DNA of 60,653 nt from Candidatus Peribacteraceae bacterium (GCA_028711445.1 JAQTSD010000004.1:1-60653), one strand, 5' to 3'; positions 35,452 to 44,297 are shown, counted from the stretch's first letter. Numbers and translations are program-made. Notes: a model not told the origin generated them from the sequence alone.

Positions 35452-35480
35452 CATCCTGAGTCCGCCGAAGGACGACGTGC
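35452..35480. repeat. Hairpin family member (family copy 4)
   Basis: On the minus strand TCCT and AGGA flank TCGGCGGACTC, a diverged form of the TCGACRRGCTC loop. It lies in the gap between the secreted-protein gene and the convergent galU gene. Confidence 0.55.
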
Positions 35481-35502
35481 CCCTGAGCTATTAGAGAATG
35501 TC

Positions 35503-35523
35503 ATGGTTCGACGAGCTCACCAT
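35503..35523. repeat. Hairpin with conserved loop TCGACGAGCTC (family copy 5)
   Basis: ATGGT pairs with ACCAT around TCGACGAGCTC. The stem differs from the CCT/AGG stem of the other copies at both sides, a compensatory swap that keeps the pairing. Confidence 0.7.
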
Positions 35524-35541
35524 AACGTATTTTCTTTTTCA

Positions 35542-36372
35542 TTATCCATTTGTATGCGATAGCACTCGCACCGCTTCCGCATACCCCTGCGGCGTGCCGG
35601 TATCGAGGCGCTTGCCTTCGCACTCGTATCCGTGGATGGGGATCGTGCCGAGCTGAGCAGCCAGAGCATCGATGAGGCGGATTTCTCCACCGTGGCTTGC
35701 AGCGATGGTTGGGAGCACGGAAAACGTGGAGCGCGGGATCAAGTAGCGGCCTACGATACCGAGGGTGGACGGCGCTGTGGATGGGAATGGCTTCTCAACC
35801 ATGCCTTTAAGTTTCTTTAAGCGGATATCCTTTGGATGAGAAGACTCCACATCTACGATGCCGTAGCGCTCTGTCGCTTCGCGTGAAATATTCTCAAGGG
35901 CCAGAATTGCCCCGCCACTGCCGGCGAGTTGAGCAGCTTTGAGCAGTTGTGCGAGCCCCGGGTCAGCACCATGGAAGAGATCGTCCCCGAAGAGGATGGC
36001 CACCGGTTCACTCTTCACCCAGTCGGCTGCTTGCAGGATGGCGTGTCCGTCGCCGAGCTGTTCCTCCTGGTACACGGTGTGGAAGCCCACTTCATCGTAG
36101 CGTTTGAGTTCTTCTAAGTGGTGGAGCTTGCCGCGTTTCTTGAGCTCCGCTTCGAGTTGGGGATTACTGTAAAAGTACTGCGGGATGGATTCCTTCCCTC
36201 TGTTGATGACGAAGCAGATGTCGGTGATGCCGATGGCGAGGCACTCATTCACGAGGTGCGCGATGAGCGGCTCGTTGCCGATCGGCAGCAGCTCCTTGGG
36301 CACCACTTTCGTCCAAGGGAGGAAGCGTGTGCCGAGCCCCGCGACGGGGAGGATGGCTTGGGTGATTCGCAT
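35542..36372 (-). CDS. galU: UTP-glucose-1-phosphate uridylyltransferase
   Basis: Makes UDP-glucose for surface glycans. The 276 residues begin MRITQAILPVAGLGTRFLPWTK, with the nucleotide-binding G-x-G-T-R-F-L-P and the PKELLP lysine motif. GDD(LF) supplies the metal-binding Asp, and VEKP is present later. ATG at 36372 is the family start; a 43-residue upstream extension has no counterpart. No clear -10 at leaderless spacing. It fits with the sugar transferase and GT4 genes of the window. Confidence 0.93.
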   Translation of the reverse strand: MRITQAILPVAGLGTRFLPWTKVVPKELLPIGNEPLIAHLVNECLAIGITDICFVINRGKESIPQYFYSNPQLEAELKKRGKLHHLEELKRYDEVGFHTVYQEEQLGDGHAILQAADWVKSEPVAILFGDDLFHGADPGLAQLLKAAQLAGSGGAILALENISREATERYGIVDVESSHPKDIRLKKLKGMVEKPFPSTAPSTLGIVGRYLIPRSTFSVLPTIAASHGGEIRLIDALAAQLGTIPIHGYECEGKRLDTGTPQGYAEAVRVLSHTNG

Positions 36373-36447
36373 GGGTATATCGCAACGGATTGCGATAGAA
36401 ACAGTGTAGAGATAGTGCGTGTTTCTTGGAAGGAGTTGGGCAGGAAT

Positions 36448-36476
36448 TTGACTTAAAAGACAAAAACGCCTAGAAT
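36448..36476 (+). promoter_or_regulatory. Near-consensus promoter with inverted repeat at the start site
   Basis: TTGACT (36448-36453) and TAGAAT (36471-36476) are 17 nt apart. The region from the predicted start contains GGGGAGAAATTTTCCC, a partly symmetrical element that could be an operator or a 5' hairpin. The leader to ATG is about 20 nt. Confidence 0.65.
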
Positions 36477-36502
36477 GGGGAGAAATTTTCCCAACAAACA
36501 TT

Positions 36503-36832
36503 ATGACCAGAGCCGACGAACTTCAGAAGGTGCAGGAGCTCTATCTCATGCAGATTGAGTTGTGGAAGGTCCTCGATGAGGACATGAGCTCTGCCGCCGC
36601 ACTCCGGCAGGCGCGCGAGCAACTGAAAACATTTGCCGCGCTCTTGAAGCAGGTGAGCTGGGAACACATGGGTGGCGAGGACGTCTACATGACGCTTCAG
36701 CAGATGTGCGAGGAGGCCGGACAGAAATTAAGCCACGCGCCGGTACGCGCTCTCGCGAAGAAGCCCACGGTCGTGAAGCGAACCGTAATGCGAAGCACAC
36801 AAACAAAAGGGAAGAAAGGAAAGAAATGTTGA
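36503..36832 (+). CDS. Hypothetical helical protein with basic tail
   Basis: Not recognised. 109 residues: a helical N-terminal ~75 residues with Leu/Ala/Glu heptads, then a lysine-rich tail ending KGKKGKKC. The tail could contact nucleic acid or acidic surfaces. It has one of the best promoters in the window and is convergent with hsp20, separated by 12 bp. Confidence 0.5.
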   Translation: MTRADELQKVQELYLMQIELWKVLDEDMSSAAALRQAREQLKTFAALLKQVSWEHMGGEDVYMTLQQMCEEAGQKLSHAPVRALAKKPTVVKRTVMRSTQTKGKKGKKC

Positions 36833-36844
36833 GAGATAAGAGTT

Positions 36845-37315
36845 TTATCCTTCGTTGATCCGTACGATCTTCACTTTCTCCTCTTTCGGGATGAGGACTT
36901 TGAGGACGCTGTCTTTCGAGAAGGTTGCTTTCACCTTCTTCGGGTCGATGACAATGGGGAGACGGATGCTGCGACTGAACTCCCCCCAGAAGCATTCCTG
37001 CAGGTAGTACTGATCCTTGGGAACTTCATCTGTCATGCGGCGTATGCCGCGGATGGTCAGCACTTTATCATCCACTTCGATGTCGAGATCACTAAGCTTC
37101 ACTCCTGCGATGGGGGCGCGGATGATGTAGTAGTTGTCCTGCTCGAAGATGTCCACAGCGATGTGCCCTTTTTGCGCTGAAGAGTGCGGAGAAGTAGGAA
37201 CAGGCGTCTCCATCTGCATTGGGGGGAGACCTATGGCGGACGTCTCATCGTGAACGGTGGAGACATCGTCCTGATCGAACGCAGAGAAGATGCCGTGAAA
37301 CGGAGAGGGGCCCAT
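36845..37315 (-). CDS. Small heat shock protein (Hsp20/alpha-crystallin)
   Basis: ATP-independent holdase. 156 residues: a variable N-terminal arm (1-48), an alpha-crystallin domain (about 50-140) with DIFEQDNYYIIRAPIAGV and ECFWGEFSRSIRLP, and a C-terminal VLIPKEE matching the conserved I-x-I/V-type anchor. TATGAT ends 8 nt before ATG. No CIRCE-like operator is seen. Confidence 0.92.
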   Translation of the reverse strand: MGPSPFHGIFSAFDQDDVSTVHDETSAIGLPPMQMETPVPTSPHSSAQKGHIAVDIFEQDNYYIIRAPIAGVKLSDLDIEVDDKVLTIRGIRRMTDEVPKDQYYLQECFWGEFSRSIRLPIVIDPKKVKATFSKDSVLKVLIPKEEKVKIVRINEG

Positions 37316-37452
37316 TTCATGACATCATAGCGAAATCATGTCCTGCATCGCAAAGATGATCGGTAGCGCTCATGCGGAAGTTGTGGCAAAGGATTCAGAA
37401 GAGATACTCTCTCATCCATACGATTCTTCCGATCTCTGTTAGCATGCTTGCC

Positions 37453-38244
37453 ATGACGATCACTCACGCATTCTTTCTCGGTATTCTCCAAGGCCTAAGT
37501 GAACTCCTGCCTGTTTCGAGCTCGGGCCACCTCGCTTTAGCTGAAAAATGGTTTGGGTTTCAGGCCAACGCTTTGAGCCAACAGGGATTCGACGTGGTTC
37601 TTCATGCCGGCACACTCGTCGCGCTCCTGGGATGTTACTTCCCACAGTGGGCGAGATTGACCAAGTCAATCTTCGTTGCCGATGCGGACGGACGTAGACT
37701 CCTCGCATCCCTTGTCATCGCCACGGTTCCCGCAGTGATTGCAGGATTGCTTCTCCAGAAATTTCTTGCGGAGCATATGCGTGATCCACGCCTCATTGCG
37801 TTCTCCTTCCTCGCAACTGCAGGCATCCTTACCGTTGCCGAACTCTTCGGGCAGCGGAGAATCGAACAGCCGCTCTCCTATCGCAGGGCTCTCTGGATAG
37901 GATTGGCACAAAGCTGCGCCCTCATCCCCGGACTGTCTCGCTCCGGACTTACGATATCCGCAGGACGCGCATCGGGTCTCAAGCGTTCCGAAGCGCTCGA
38001 TTTCTCTTTTCTTATGGCTGCTCCGATCATTGGGGGTGCGTTTGTCCTTACGCTCTTTGATATGGCGGTTGGTCGTGTGGTATTGCCGACGTTCTCCATC
38101 GTCCTCTCGGGGTTTGTCGCATCGGCTGTTGCAAGTATGTGCGCCATCGTTGGTTTACGAGAGTTCGTGCGGACGCATAGCCTTGCTTGGTTCGCTCTCT
38201 ACCTCATTCCCAGTGCCACCATCATTCTTATGTGGTGGCACTAA
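37453..38244 (+). CDS. uppP: Undecaprenyl-diphosphate phosphatase
   Basis: Recycles the undecaprenyl carrier for peptidoglycan and surface glycans. 263 residues, about eight membrane segments. The BacA/UppP motifs are present: GILQGLSELLPVSSSGHL (region 1, with the Glu and Ser/His) and IPGLSRSGLTISAG (region 2, with the Arg). ATG at 37453 is preferred over upstream ATGs because TAGCAT ends 7 nt before it and the product starts at the first membrane helix. Confidence 0.95.
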   Translation: MTITHAFFLGILQGLSELLPVSSSGHLALAEKWFGFQANALSQQGFDVVLHAGTLVALLGCYFPQWARLTKSIFVADADGRRLLASLVIATVPAVIAGLLLQKFLAEHMRDPRLIAFSFLATAGILTVAELFGQRRIEQPLSYRRALWIGLAQSCALIPGLSRSGLTISAGRASGLKRSEALDFSFLMAAPIIGGAFVLTLFDMAVGRVVLPTFSIVLSGFVASAVASMCAIVGLREFVRTHSLAWFALYLIPSATIILMWWH

Positions 38245-38342
38245 TGTGCGATCCAAATGCGGAATTTCGGATTCAGATTTTTTTTCTTGAACATCGTGTG
38301 ATCATCAGTACAATGCGCCCACTACCACTCCCTCATTTTCCT

Positions 38343-38567
38343 ATGCCAGCAGCCGTGCTCAAGAACGCGATTCGCCGCCTTCGTTTCGAACACAATATGA
38401 CGCAGGAGGAGCTCGCGCTGCGAACAGGAGTGAGCCGCCAGACCATCATGTCCATTGAGCGCGGGCAGACGAATCCGTCCGTTTTACTCGCTCTCAAGAT
38501 CTCCTCAGCCTTGGAGACACCGGTGATTCAGGTATTCTGGATGGAGGGGAATTTGGTACCTGTCTGA
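38343..38567 (+). CDS. XRE-family transcriptional regulator (compact helix-turn-helix)
   Basis: A 74-residue Cro/CI-like DNA-binding protein that is almost only the HTH: NMTQEELALRTGVSRQTIMSIERGQTNPSVLLALKISSAL. It is of the YozG/HipB-like short class and probably dimeric. ATG at 38343 gives the domain start. A TACAAT box at about 38309 gives a 29-nt leader. No toxin partner is adjacent: the upstream gene is uppP and the downstream gene a nucleotide-binding-like protein. Confidence 0.85.
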   Translation: MPAAVLKNAIRRLRFEHNMTQEELALRTGVSRQTIMSIERGQTNPSVLLALKISSALETPVIQVFWMEGNLVPV

Positions 38568-38625
38568 GCGTGGAAGGATCCACGACGGGCATGCGGGTTT
38601 TGCTCGTTTCGGTTATAGTCGGCGC

Positions 38626-39039
38626 ATGAAAATCGGCATTGTCGGCAGTATGCATTTCACTGAGCAGATGATGGACGCGAAGGAGAAGCTTTTGGCGATG
38701 GGTCATGATGCGTTTGTGACAAGTCTTGCTCCCCCATTCGTTGGATTGTCCGACGATGAAAAGGAGAAACGCAAGATCGAAGATCAGATGGAACGAGACG
38801 CCATCCGTGAGTTCTGGCGGCTCATGCAGGGGGCGGACGCCATTCTCGTCATGAACTTCGACCGCCGTGGTATCAAGAATTACATTGGCGGCAATACGCT
38901 GCTTGAGATGGGATTTGCACACATCCTCGATCAGCAAATCTACCTACTCAATCCCATTCCGGATATTCCCTATTATCGTCAGGAAATCGTGGCCATGCGG
39001 CCGATTGTTCTCAATGGGGATCTCACGCGCATTCGGTAA
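38626..39039 (+). CDS. Nucleoside 2-deoxyribosyltransferase-like protein
   Basis: 137 residues with a Rossmann-like start (MKIGIVGSMHF), a GADAILVMNFD strand and YIGGNTLLEMGFAHILDQQIYLLNP. This is the pattern of small NDT-like proteins frequent in CPR and archaea, where the Glu in the LLEMG helix is the candidate nucleophile. The catalytic role is not proven. TATAGT ends 6 nt before ATG. Confidence 0.6.
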   Translation: MKIGIVGSMHFTEQMMDAKEKLLAMGHDAFVTSLAPPFVGLSDDEKEKRKIEDQMERDAIREFWRLMQGADAILVMNFDRRGIKNYIGGNTLLEMGFAHILDQQIYLLNPIPDIPYYRQEIVAMRPIVLNGDLTRIR

Positions 39040-39060
39040 TTCTATGTGCTCGTCTCTATC

Positions 39061-39092
39061 CCGCAGCTGGGGTTCGCGAACCCCAGCTGCGG
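39061..39092. repeat. 32-bp perfect palindrome, copy 2 of a palindromic family
   Basis: Half-site CCGCAGCTGGGGTTCG, perfectly mirrored. It lies between two convergent genes, suiting a bidirectional terminator. Compared with the palindrome at 17596-17627, arm positions 4, 8 and 16 differ, and each change is matched in the other arm. Confidence 0.75.
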
Positions 39093-39102
39093 ATTCCAAA
39101 GT

Positions 39103-40767
39103 TCATGATCCCATCGCCACAGCCGAGGATCTCGCCACTCTCACATCCTCCACGATCACCTGCGCCTCGCGTCGGCCATTCCAAGAGTCGATGCCGATCT
39201 TGCAGACTGCGTCGACGGGATGGGTGGTTTGATCCATGAATCGTCCGAGCCGGAAACCGATCGCCTTCGCGCCGGCGATCCGTGCTTGCAGGTGTGCGCC
39301 GTCCGTGCCGACGCGTCGGGGGGATTCGATGCGGATACCCCGGAGCAGGAAGAGCGGTTCGGCATTCCCCTCTCCGAACGGCTGCAGCCGTTCGAGAGCG
39401 GAAGCAATCGGAAGGAACGGGGCGGTCGGAGGCAGTTCGGCATCGATGGCGAGCGTGGGGATCAGTTCGTCTTCATTCACTCGGGCGGCGATGTCCCGGG
39501 ACATGCGTGTGATGAGGGCGGCGCCGTTTTTCTGGAGGAAGCTACACCCGGCTGCCTTTGCATGGCCGCCGAAGCTTAGAAGCAGGTCCTGACAGCGTCC
39601 CAGTCCTTCTGTGACGTGGTAGGCGGGAATGGAACGCAGAGAGGCCGTGCAGAGCTCGCCACGCACGGTACCGACCATACTCGGCCTGCCGGTCACCTCG
39701 GCGAGCTTGCCAGCGAGGAGCCCCGTGATTCCTTCCGGGAAGCGTGCGTCGATTGCGGCGTATAGTACCGGTGCAGCGGGAGCGGAAACGGTTGTAGCCT
39801 TCCACCGTGCAAGTAATTCCTTGAAGAGCATGTCAGTGATGTTCTGTCGCTCGTCATTGAGCCGCTCAAGGAGAGCGAGCGCTTCGCCCCCCTCGAGGAG
39901 CGCCTTGAACGCGATACTTGGGTCCTGCATGCGTCCGGCTGCATTGATACGAGGTGCGATGCGGAAGGCGATGTCTTGACTGGTGAGCTTCTCGGGACGG
40001 ATACCCGATTGAAGGACCAAATGCGCGAGCGGATGGTCGTGAAGCTGTGCGAGAGCGCGCAGGCCTCTGCGTACAACGGCGCGGTTCACCCCTTTGAGCT
40101 CCATGACATCGGCGACTGTGCCGATCATGGCAAGAGCCTCATCGATCGGAGCGGTGTCATTGTTATTCAAGGCACGAATCAGTTGGTAGGCGATGCCCGC
40201 TCCGGATGGGTGTGGGAGGGGAATTGCGGGAGCGAGCATCGGGTGGACGATGGCATAAGCATTCGGCACGGCTTGAGGAACGTGATGATGATCGGTGATG
40301 ATGACGTCGAGTCCGTGGCTCTGTGCATACTCCACCTCATCATGTGCCGTAATGCCGCTGTCGACGGTGATGAGCAGTGTTACATTCTGTGCGAGGAACT
40401 CATCGATGATGGTTATGCGCAAACCGTAGCCGTCCCGCACGCGATGGGGCAGGCGCACAACGGGGGCGAGGCCTTTGGCGGCAAGCGCTCGGGAGACGAG
40501 AGCCGTCGCAGTGATTCCGTCGCAGTCGTAGTCTCCGAAGATGCCGACACGCTCGTGCCCGGCGATGGCATGTCGGATGCGCTCGACTGTCTTTGCCATG
40601 CCGTGGATGGCGAACGGGTCGCCGAGTCCGTCTCCATCATCGGCGAAATCGATGCCGCGCATATTGGCGAGACGCTCCGCAAGCCGATCAGGATGCATAT
40701 CGTCCTCCGCATGGCATGTGCCTGGCAGAATCCAGCGCTTTCCGGTGAGTGAAAGGTTGTCCGGCAC
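39103..40767 (-). CDS. recJ: Single-stranded-DNA-specific exonuclease RecJ
   Basis: 5'-3' exonuclease in recombination and repair. 554 residues with DHH motifs FGDYDCDGITATAL, TVDSGI and TDHHHVP, the DHHA1 region (FGGHAKAAGCSF) and a C-terminal OB-like domain. The start codon is GTG at 40767: the extended box TGCTACGGT ends 6 nt before it, predicting leaderless initiation at GTG. Confidence 0.95.
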   Translation of the reverse strand: MPDNLSLTGKRWILPGTCHAEDDMHPDRLAERLANMRGIDFADDGDGLGDPFAIHGMAKTVERIRHAIAGHERVGIFGDYDCDGITATALVSRALAAKGLAPVVRLPHRVRDGYGLRITIIDEFLAQNVTLLITVDSGITAHDEVEYAQSHGLDVIITDHHHVPQAVPNAYAIVHPMLAPAIPLPHPSGAGIAYQLIRALNNNDTAPIDEALAMIGTVADVMELKGVNRAVVRRGLRALAQLHDHPLAHLVLQSGIRPEKLTSQDIAFRIAPRINAAGRMQDPSIAFKALLEGGEALALLERLNDERQNITDMLFKELLARWKATTVSAPAAPVLYAAIDARFPEGITGLLAGKLAEVTGRPSMVGTVRGELCTASLRSIPAYHVTEGLGRCQDLLLSFGGHAKAAGCSFLQKNGAALITRMSRDIAARVNEDELIPTLAIDAELPPTAPFLPIASALERLQPFGEGNAEPLFLLRGIRIESPRRVGTDGAHLQARIAGAKAIGFRLGRFMDQTTHPVDAVCKIGIDSWNGRREAQVIVEDVRVARSSAVAMGS

Positions 40768-40849
40768 ATGCGTACCGTAGCAGAAATGGAAACGGGAAAT
40801 TTGAAAATGGAAACGATTCCATTCCCATCATCCATTCTGTGCGGTGTGT

Positions 40850-41365
40850 TTACTTCACTGCGATGCGTGTGTATCGGCCGCTTTTGTGTGCGCGATAGAG
40901 CGTCCATCCCACAGCGCCTGCCATGACGATCATAGTGAGGATTGCTCCTGCACCCGTCGGAGCCAAAGGATTCGGCGAAAGCGGTGCACCGGTGTGCGCA
41001 CTTGGGAGCATGAGGATATCCTGCCGCCCTTCGATTCTGCCGAGCAGGCGGATCGTGCGGAGCAGTTCCATATCTGTCGTACTGAGCTGCGAGGATGTAT
41101 CAGTTGTCGTGTCCTCTTCCTCCTCCACGGGTGCGGGATGTTGCTTGGCAAATTCCTCCGCTTGGATTACCTCACGTCGAATTGCGCTTTCTGCCGCCTG
41201 CGCAGTTACGCGGTCACGTGTTTCTCGCGAACGGGGTGGGACGAGGCTCTCAGTTGAAAGGAGAACGTCCTCCGGCAGAAGGTAGGCATTCGCCGTCAGC
41301 GGGACGATGAGTCCGGCAATGGAGAAGAGGGCGAGCGTGGCCCATGTTTTTCGAAGACGAAGCAT
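40850..41365 (-). CDS. Hypothetical exported protein with C-terminal membrane anchor
   Basis: Not recognised. 171 residues: signal peptide (about 1-26, ending TANAY), an acidic Glu/Thr linker (about 75-95), and a C-terminal membrane helix (about 135-155) with a basic tail, the layout of a surface-anchored protein. A perfect TATAAT ends 6 nt before ATG; this box lies across the stop codon of the upstream gene (41373-41375). Paired with the TSP3-repeat gene by position and near-identical promoter. Confidence 0.6.
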   Translation of the reverse strand: MLRLRKTWATLALFSIAGLIVPLTANAYLLPEDVLLSTESLVPPRSRETRDRVTAQAAESAIRREVIQAEEFAKQHPAPVEEEEDTTTDTSSQLSTTDMELLRTIRLLGRIEGRQDILMLPSAHTGAPLSPNPLAPTGAGAILTMIVMAGAVGWTLYRAHKSGRYTRIAVK

Positions 41366-41372
41366 CGGAGTA

Positions 41373-42395
41373 TTATAGCTGGAAAGACGAATATTTACAA
41401 GTACCCGTTTGCAAGAGACAGTTGTAGAACTCCTGTTCATCGAGAATGCCGTCTCCGTCGGAATCGCTCTTAAGAGGGCTTGTTTCACCGTTATCGGTGA
41501 TGCCATTCAGGTTCATATCCTCCCCGCGGACTTCCGCGCCAGTTTTCCCTACACGACACATGCCGTCGCACAGGCCATCGTGATCGGAGTCTTGAATGAG
41601 CGGATCTGTCTCGCCCGAGTCGAGAATGCCGTCATGGTTCGCATCCTCAATGCCATCGATAAGGCCGTCACTGTCCGTGTCACGCTGGGACGGATTCGTT
41701 TCGGATACAAAGAGTTCGATGCCGTCACTCAAACCATCGCCGTCCGTGTCGGGATTATTGGGATCGATACCGTGGATATTTTCGACCATATTGTTCGCAT
41801 CGTCCTCATCGGGATCGATGCCGATGGGGAGCGGCGAGGCCGTCATGAGGTAGCAACTCATACCGCCGGCGAACATTTCGATTTGATGGCGGATTCTTCC
41901 ACGATTGTCCGTTGTTTCATTGAGAACATTCTCCTGTAGGCTCGTAGGGAGGCGGAAACCCTTGCGAATGCGCTCAAGCTCTTCTGCTCTGCGGACTGCA
42001 CGTTCCTTTTCAGATAGAAACACGCGTCCGGGTAGCCCCCGTCCGGGCATGGTTTTGAATGTCTGGAAGTCTTCGGGGAAACAGTAGCCCCAGTAGCGGA
42101 CGTTCTCGCCTCGGTTTCCGAGGAGCGTCTCGCGGTTGATCGTTTCAATGGACGGTGGGATCTTGATGATGACATTTGTATCCGCCGGTACGGTCGCACC
42201 GCTCAAAATCATCTGCTCAGTGATCGTTTTCCATTTTGTCTCGCCGCGTTGAGAAGCGGGAATGAGTCGCGCTTGCAAGTCGGCTGGGAATTGATAAACG
42301 AAGAACCCGTACCCCACAACGAAGAGACATACAGCACTCAAGCTCACCGTGAGCCACTGGAGGGATTTCTGTAGAGGGGGTCGCATCGGAGACAT
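41373..42395 (-). CDS. Membrane-anchored protein with thrombospondin type 3-like calcium repeats
   Basis: 340 residues. An N-terminal membrane segment (about 13-33) anchors an extracellular domain. From about residue 210 to the end there are five or six DxDxDGxxD-type repeats, such as [32 protein letters not shown] and [11 protein letters not shown], expected to bind calcium and form a rod. Several cysteines could be disulfide-bonded. TATAAT ends 6 nt before ATG at 42395. Probably adhesion or envelope scaffolding. Confidence 0.8.
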   Translation of the reverse strand: MSPMRPPLQKSLQWLTVSLSAVCLFVVGYGFFVYQFPADLQARLIPASQRGETKWKTITEQMILSGATVPADTNVIIKIPPSIETINRETLLGNRGENVRYWGYCFPEDFQTFKTMPGRGLPGRVFLSEKERAVRRAEELERIRKGFRLPTSLQENVLNETTDNRGRIRHQIEMFAGGMSCYLMTASPLPIGIDPDEDDANNMVENIHGIDPNNPDTDGDGLSDGIELFVSETNPSQRDTDSDGLIDGIEDANHDGILDSGETDPLIQDSDHDGLCDGMCRVGKTGAEVRGEDMNLNGITDNGETSPLKSDSDGDGILDEQEFYNCLLQTGTCKYSSFQL

Positions 42396-42457
42396 CGAAG
42401 TATTATACCACGTTTTTACCTTCGTTTCGAGGTTCAAATTCGCTATCATTCCGCCAC

Positions 42458-43543
42458 ATGCCACGCGATTATTACGAGGTACTCGGCATCGCTCGCGATG
42501 CTTCTTCCGAAGACATCAAGAAGGCGTATCGTCGTTTGAGCAAAGAGCTGCATCCGGATAAGCATCAAGGGGATAAACAAGCAGAACAGAAGTTCAAGGA
42601 GATAAATGAGGCATACGAAGTGCTCTCCGATGCATCCAAGCGTGGTCGATACGATCAATTCGGAGCAGCGGGAGCGGGACAGGGGGGAGGGGCGGGAGGA
42701 TTCGGTGGTTTCGATTTCTCCGGCTTCCAAGGATTCCAGGATGGGTTTGATCTCTCGGATCTCTTCGGGAGTTTCTTTGGCGGCAGTTCGCGCGGGCGTC
42801 GTGAAGCGTCCGAGCGCGGCGCAAATCGGGAGATTCACATCAAAATCGATCTTGCAGAGGCTGTCAAAGGTTCACGCCGGGAGATCTCCCTTGAGCGATC
42901 GGCGGCATGTCCGGAGTGTGATGGCAAGGGCGCCGCAAAAGGGTCGGAGGTCGTCAAATGCCCCGAGTGTGGAGGGACGGGTCAGACAGTGTCCACGTCA
43001 CAGTCTTTCTTTGGAGTGATCCAGCACAATCAGGTCTGTGCGCGTTGCGGAGGATCCGGAAAAGTGCCGGAGAAGCCGTGTTCAGCCTGTCGTGGTGAAG
43101 GTCGCAGAGGAACGAAAGACGCGGTAACGGTGGAAATCCCAGCGGGCATTGCAGATGGTCAGACATTGCGTATCGTGGGCTTTGGAGATGCGGGGCGACA
43201 CGGCACGAAAGCCGGTGACCTATTTGTGCATATATCCGTAGCGGAGGATCCGCGTTTCAGGCGTGAAGGGGATGATATTTACTCATTGGTGACTCTTGCC
43301 GTCACGTCAGCGATCCTTGGCGATGAGATTGATGTGGAGACGGTTCATGGGAATGTGATGTTAAAAATCCCCGCAGGGACGCAGCCCGGACAAGTCTTTC
43401 GGTTGAAAGGTCGCGGCATGCCTGTGCTCAGTGCGAGTCGCGTGGGAGACCACTATGTAACAGTGACGGTCGAGATCCCGAAGAAATTGAGTAGAGAAGA
43501 GAAGAGGCTTGTGGAGGAATGGAAGAAGGTTTCGGATCGATAA
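42458..43543 (+). CDS. dnaJ: Chaperone DnaJ (Hsp40)
   Basis: Cochaperone of DnaK. 361 residues: J domain with HPDK, Gly/Phe-rich linker (about 70-115), four zinc motifs ([32 protein letters not shown]) and two C-terminal substrate-binding domains. TATCAT ends 8 nt before ATG. dnaK and grpE are not in the window, so the usual operon is split. Confidence 0.97.
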   Translation: MPRDYYEVLGIARDASSEDIKKAYRRLSKELHPDKHQGDKQAEQKFKEINEAYEVLSDASKRGRYDQFGAAGAGQGGGAGGFGGFDFSGFQGFQDGFDLSDLFGSFFGGSSRGRREASERGANREIHIKIDLAEAVKGSRREISLERSAACPECDGKGAAKGSEVVKCPECGGTGQTVSTSQSFFGVIQHNQVCARCGGSGKVPEKPCSACRGEGRRGTKDAVTVEIPAGIADGQTLRIVGFGDAGRHGTKAGDLFVHISVAEDPRFRREGDDIYSLVTLAVTSAILGDEIDVETVHGNVMLKIPAGTQPGQVFRLKGRGMPVLSASRVGDHYVTVTVEIPKKLSREEKRLVEEWKKVSDR

Positions 43544-43589
43544 AAGGCGCAAATGGCTCAGGAGAGCCTGCCAATCTGCCCTTTCATGC

Positions 43590-44132
43590 TTAAATGTCCA
43601 GATTCTCCAGGCCGCTCTCTCCTGCCTCCATCACCGGAGACAACTCTTCTGCCTCCTTTACTGCACTCTTCGATTTCAGTCTCAAAACCACCTGTCGATA
43701 GTCCCCCTCCCCTGTCGATTCGGTCGTGAGGTCCTGGAGGCCGGGGTTATTCGCGACATGCAGGTGCACGATGCGCCGGAAGTATGGGCTCATGGGGGCA
43801 AGAGCGACGCGGCTGCCAGTGCGACGGACGAAATCCGCCTTTTGCTCTGCGATGCGACGTACCTTCTCTTCTTGCATGCGTCGGTATCCATCGATATCGA
43901 GGACAAGGAACGGACTTCGTTCAAGGTTCTCCTTCGCACGTACGATGGCTTTGAGCAGATGCTGCAGTGAGTTCAAAGTTTCACCGTGCCAGCCGATGAT
44001 GCGGCTCGCGTCGGAAGCAGTAATATCCACGCGTGTGAATTCTCCCTCTTCTGCCACTTGGATCTTCTCGAAGGAGAGATCGAGGTACTTCATCAGTTCG
44101 CCGAGCGTTTTTTCGATGAGAGAGTGATCCAT
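43590..44132 (-). CDS. khpB: RNA-binding protein KhpB/Jag (KH-R3H)
   Basis: Small RNA-binding protein linked to cell elongation and division control. 180 residues: N-terminal helical part, KH domain with RIIGWHGETLNSLQHLL and R3H domain with the R-x3-H motif (RRIVHLHV). The N-terminal Jag domain is short. It normally follows yidC; here it stands alone beside dnaJ. TATCCT ends 9 nt before ATG at 44132. Confidence 0.9.
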   Translation of the reverse strand: MDHSLIEKTLGELMKYLDLSFEKIQVAEEGEFTRVDITASDASRIIGWHGETLNSLQHLLKAIVRAKENLERSPFLVLDIDGYRRMQEEKVRRIAEQKADFVRRTGSRVALAPMSPYFRRIVHLHVANNPGLQDLTTESTGEGDYRQVVLRLKSKSAVKEAEELSPVMEAGESGLENLDI

Positions 44133-44161
44133 CGGATGAGGAGGATAGCGCAGCCACGACA

Positions 44162-44202
44162 GAATAGAAAATGTTCCATTTTTCATTTTTCATTTTCTAT
44201 TC
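44162..44202. repeat. AT-rich inverted repeat upstream of khpB
   Basis: GAATAGAAAATG and CATTTTCTATTC form a 12-bp perfect stem around a loop with repeated TTTTTCA units. Similar AT-rich stretches occur at 35409-35440 and 40785-40835 (AATGGAAACG twice). Confidence 0.6.
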
Positions 44203-44244
44203 CCGTGGAGGCAGATTGGAATCTTTCTCTATGGGGCAATTCTC

Positions 44245-44274
44245 AAAAAGAAGCCTCCTTATGGAGGCTTCTTT
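44245..44274. terminator. Bidirectional intrinsic terminator after hup
   Basis: AAGAAGCCTCC (44248-44258) pairs perfectly with GGAGGCTTCTT (44263-44273), loop TTAT, with A/T runs on both sides. On the minus strand it ends in a T-rich run and would terminate hup. Confidence 0.85.
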
Positions 44275-44297
44275 GAAAAACAGGATAATCGGCGAGG

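Noticed and set aside
38343-38567. XRE regulator as the antitoxin of a toxin-antitoxin pair
   Set aside because: Neither neighbour (uppP, NDT-like protein) resembles a toxin, and the following gene has its own promoter.
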